A stretch of 6,366 nt of DNA from Candidatus Heimdallarchaeota archaeon AB_125 (GTDB lineage: Archaea > Asgardarchaeota > Heimdallarchaeia > Heimdallarchaeales > Heimdallarchaeaceae), in NCBI GenBank assembly GCA_001940755.1, contig MEHH01000164.1, positions 1 through 6,366 of the forward strand, read 5' to 3'. Numbering within the stretch: the stretch's first letter is position 1; the number at the start of each line of letters is the position of its first letter. Below the pieces are notes generated by a model, which saw nothing but the letters and a program-made list of their open reading frames with translations, was not told the origin of the DNA and did no database searches. Position numbers and translations under genes: made by a program. Below are positions 5,883-6,366 of the stretch, one piece after another.

Positions 5883-5887
5883 GAGGT
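5883..5887 (+). promoter_or_regulatory. Shine-Dalgarno site deciding the start of the 55-residue protein
   Basis: GAGGT lies 7 nt before the ATG at 5895. The only longer form would begin at TTG 5859, which has no SD. The SD therefore supports the shorter protein. Confidence 0.6.
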
Positions 5888-5894
5888 ATATAGG

Positions 5895-6062
5895 ATGGAT
5901 GAACAAACTAAAGAATTTATCAGACAGACATATCATGAAGCCATTGCAGCTTTTGATATTGAATATCTTGCTATAACCTTAGAACAAGCTGGTATTGATT
6001 CAACTAATCCTGAAGTTAGTGCTCTTCTAAAAGAACTTGATAAGGAATATGGAATATATTGA
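5895..6062 (+). CDS. Small 55-residue protein of unknown function
   Basis: I do not recognise a family. The protein is acidic and predicted to be mostly helical: a first helix at about 2-16 (DEQTKEFIRQTYHEA), a second at about 19-29 (DIEYLAITLEQAG), and a third at about 35-50 after TNPEVS. It has no Cys, no membrane segment and no signal peptide. The ATG has a good SD at 5883-5887. An A-rich stretch at 5842-5851 could be a weak TATA box. It is divergent from the flavodoxin gene and ends 89 nt before hypD on the same strand, which has its own better promoter. The even charge distribution and SD make a real gene likely. Homologues have not been checked. Confidence 0.65.
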   Translation: MDEQTKEFIRQTYHEAIAAFDIEYLAITLEQAGIDSTNPEVSALLKELDKEYGIY

Positions 6063-6086
6063 GTAAAAAAGTAAGACATTTTGTCC

Positions 6087-6108
6087 AAGAGAAGAAGTTA
6101 TTTATTTA
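6087..6108 (+). promoter_or_regulatory. Probable BRE/TATA promoter of hypD
   Basis: AAGAGAAGAAG (6087-6097) is a purine-rich BRE-like stretch directly before TTATTTATTTA (6098-6108). A start near 6130 would give a leader of about 22 nt. The leader contains GTGGA (6137-6141), a weak SD 10 nt before the ATG. Confidence 0.5.
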
Positions 6109-6151
6109 GCCTATTTTTGCTCCCTCAGAGAGTATTGTGGAATTATATAAA

Positions 6152-6366
6152 ATGTCTGAACCAACACAGAAGTATAGAGATAAAGAAATGGTTGATGCAA
6201 TAATAAGAAAAATCAAACAACTAACAGAACAAATTGGTGAAAAAGTTAGGATTATGCATGTATGTGGTACACATGAACATGATCTTGCAAAAGCTGGATT
6301 GCGTTGGCTATTACCAAAAGAAATAGAATTAATTGCTGGTCCAGGCTGCCCAGTTTGTGTAAGTTC
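6152..6366 (+). CDS. hypD: Hydrogenase maturation factor HypD, N-terminal part cut by the window edge
   Basis: An open frame of 71 codons runs from the ATG at 6152 to the right edge. It contains HVCGTHEHDLAKAG (36-49) and GPGCPVCV (63-70), the hallmark segments of HypD. C38, C66 and C69 correspond to the conserved cysteines at the HypC-HypD iron-binding site. HypD carries a 4Fe-4S cluster and works with HypC, HypE and HypF in the cytoplasm to build the Fe(CN)2CO group of [NiFe]-hydrogenases. Known HypD proteins have about 350-370 residues, so roughly four fifths is missing here. The ATG gives a normal N-terminal length. With the HycI-type protease at 3586-4119 it marks this as a hydrogenase-maturation neighbourhood. 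Confidence 0.95.
   Translation, partial: MSEPTQKYRDKEMVDAIIRKIKQLTEQIGEKVRIMHVCGTHEHDLAKAGLRWLLPKEIELIAGPGCPVCVS

Noticed and set aside
5859..5894. Longer 67-residue form of the small protein from TTG 5859
   Set aside because: No SD precedes the TTG, while GAGGT is well placed for the ATG at 5895.
1..6366. CRISPR array, transposon, tRNA, toxin-antitoxin or phage genes
   Set aside because: No direct repeat arrays, terminal repeats, tRNA cloverleaf, or mobile or defence protein motifs were found by reading both strands.

Overview
The window looks like a piece of an AT-rich archaeal chromosome. The strongest evidence is a complete archaeal-type SRP (7S) RNA gene on the minus strand. It has a 5'/3' terminal helix 1, an Alu-like 5' domain, a helix 6 with a GGAG tetraloop and a helix 8 with a GGAA tetraloop. 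TATA-like boxes, often next to purine-rich BRE-like stretches, sit about 26 nt upstream of probable transcription starts. Some genes look leaderless and others carry a Shine-Dalgarno (SD) site. The protein families also fit an anaerobic archaeon: a COG2108-type radical SAM protein, a PDZ-containing site-2 protease, a two-zinc-finger Ncs6/TtuA protein, rubrerythrin, a HycI-type hydrogenase protease and HypD. The lineage cannot be fixed from this sequence; an Asgard or related uncultured archaeon is only a guess.

Layout. Positions 1-141 (minus) hold the N-terminus of a radical SAM protein that runs off the left edge. Divergent from it, 260-2404 (plus) is a tight two-gene unit: a membrane site-2 protease, then a tRNA 2-thiolation enzyme whose SD overlaps the upstream stop codon. 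Rubrerythrin (2506-3090) has its own promoter, which lies within a perfect 10-bp inverted repeat. It ends in a hairpin plus T-tract that contains its stop codon. The SRP RNA gene fills 3139-3476 on the minus strand and explains the locally high GC content. From the same intergenic region a hydrogenase maturation endopeptidase gene diverges (3586-4119). It is followed by a 331-residue protein of unknown function with two CxC motifs (4203-5198). A flavodoxin gene (5205-5756, minus) converges on it, and the two stop codons lie in opposite arms of one 8-bp inverted repeat. A 55-residue orphan protein (5895-6062) precedes the start of hypD (6152 to the right edge).

Working together. HycI-type protease and HypD are both needed to mature [NiFe]-hydrogenases: HypD helps assemble the Fe(CN)2CO centre and the protease trims the large subunit after nickel insertion. 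The window therefore probably lies near hydrogenase genes. Rubrerythrin (peroxide reduction) and flavodoxin (low-potential electron transfer) fit the same anaerobic redox physiology. The CxC protein and the 55-residue protein between the two maturation genes are the least explained genes here. No CRISPR array, transposon, tRNA or obvious defence system was seen.
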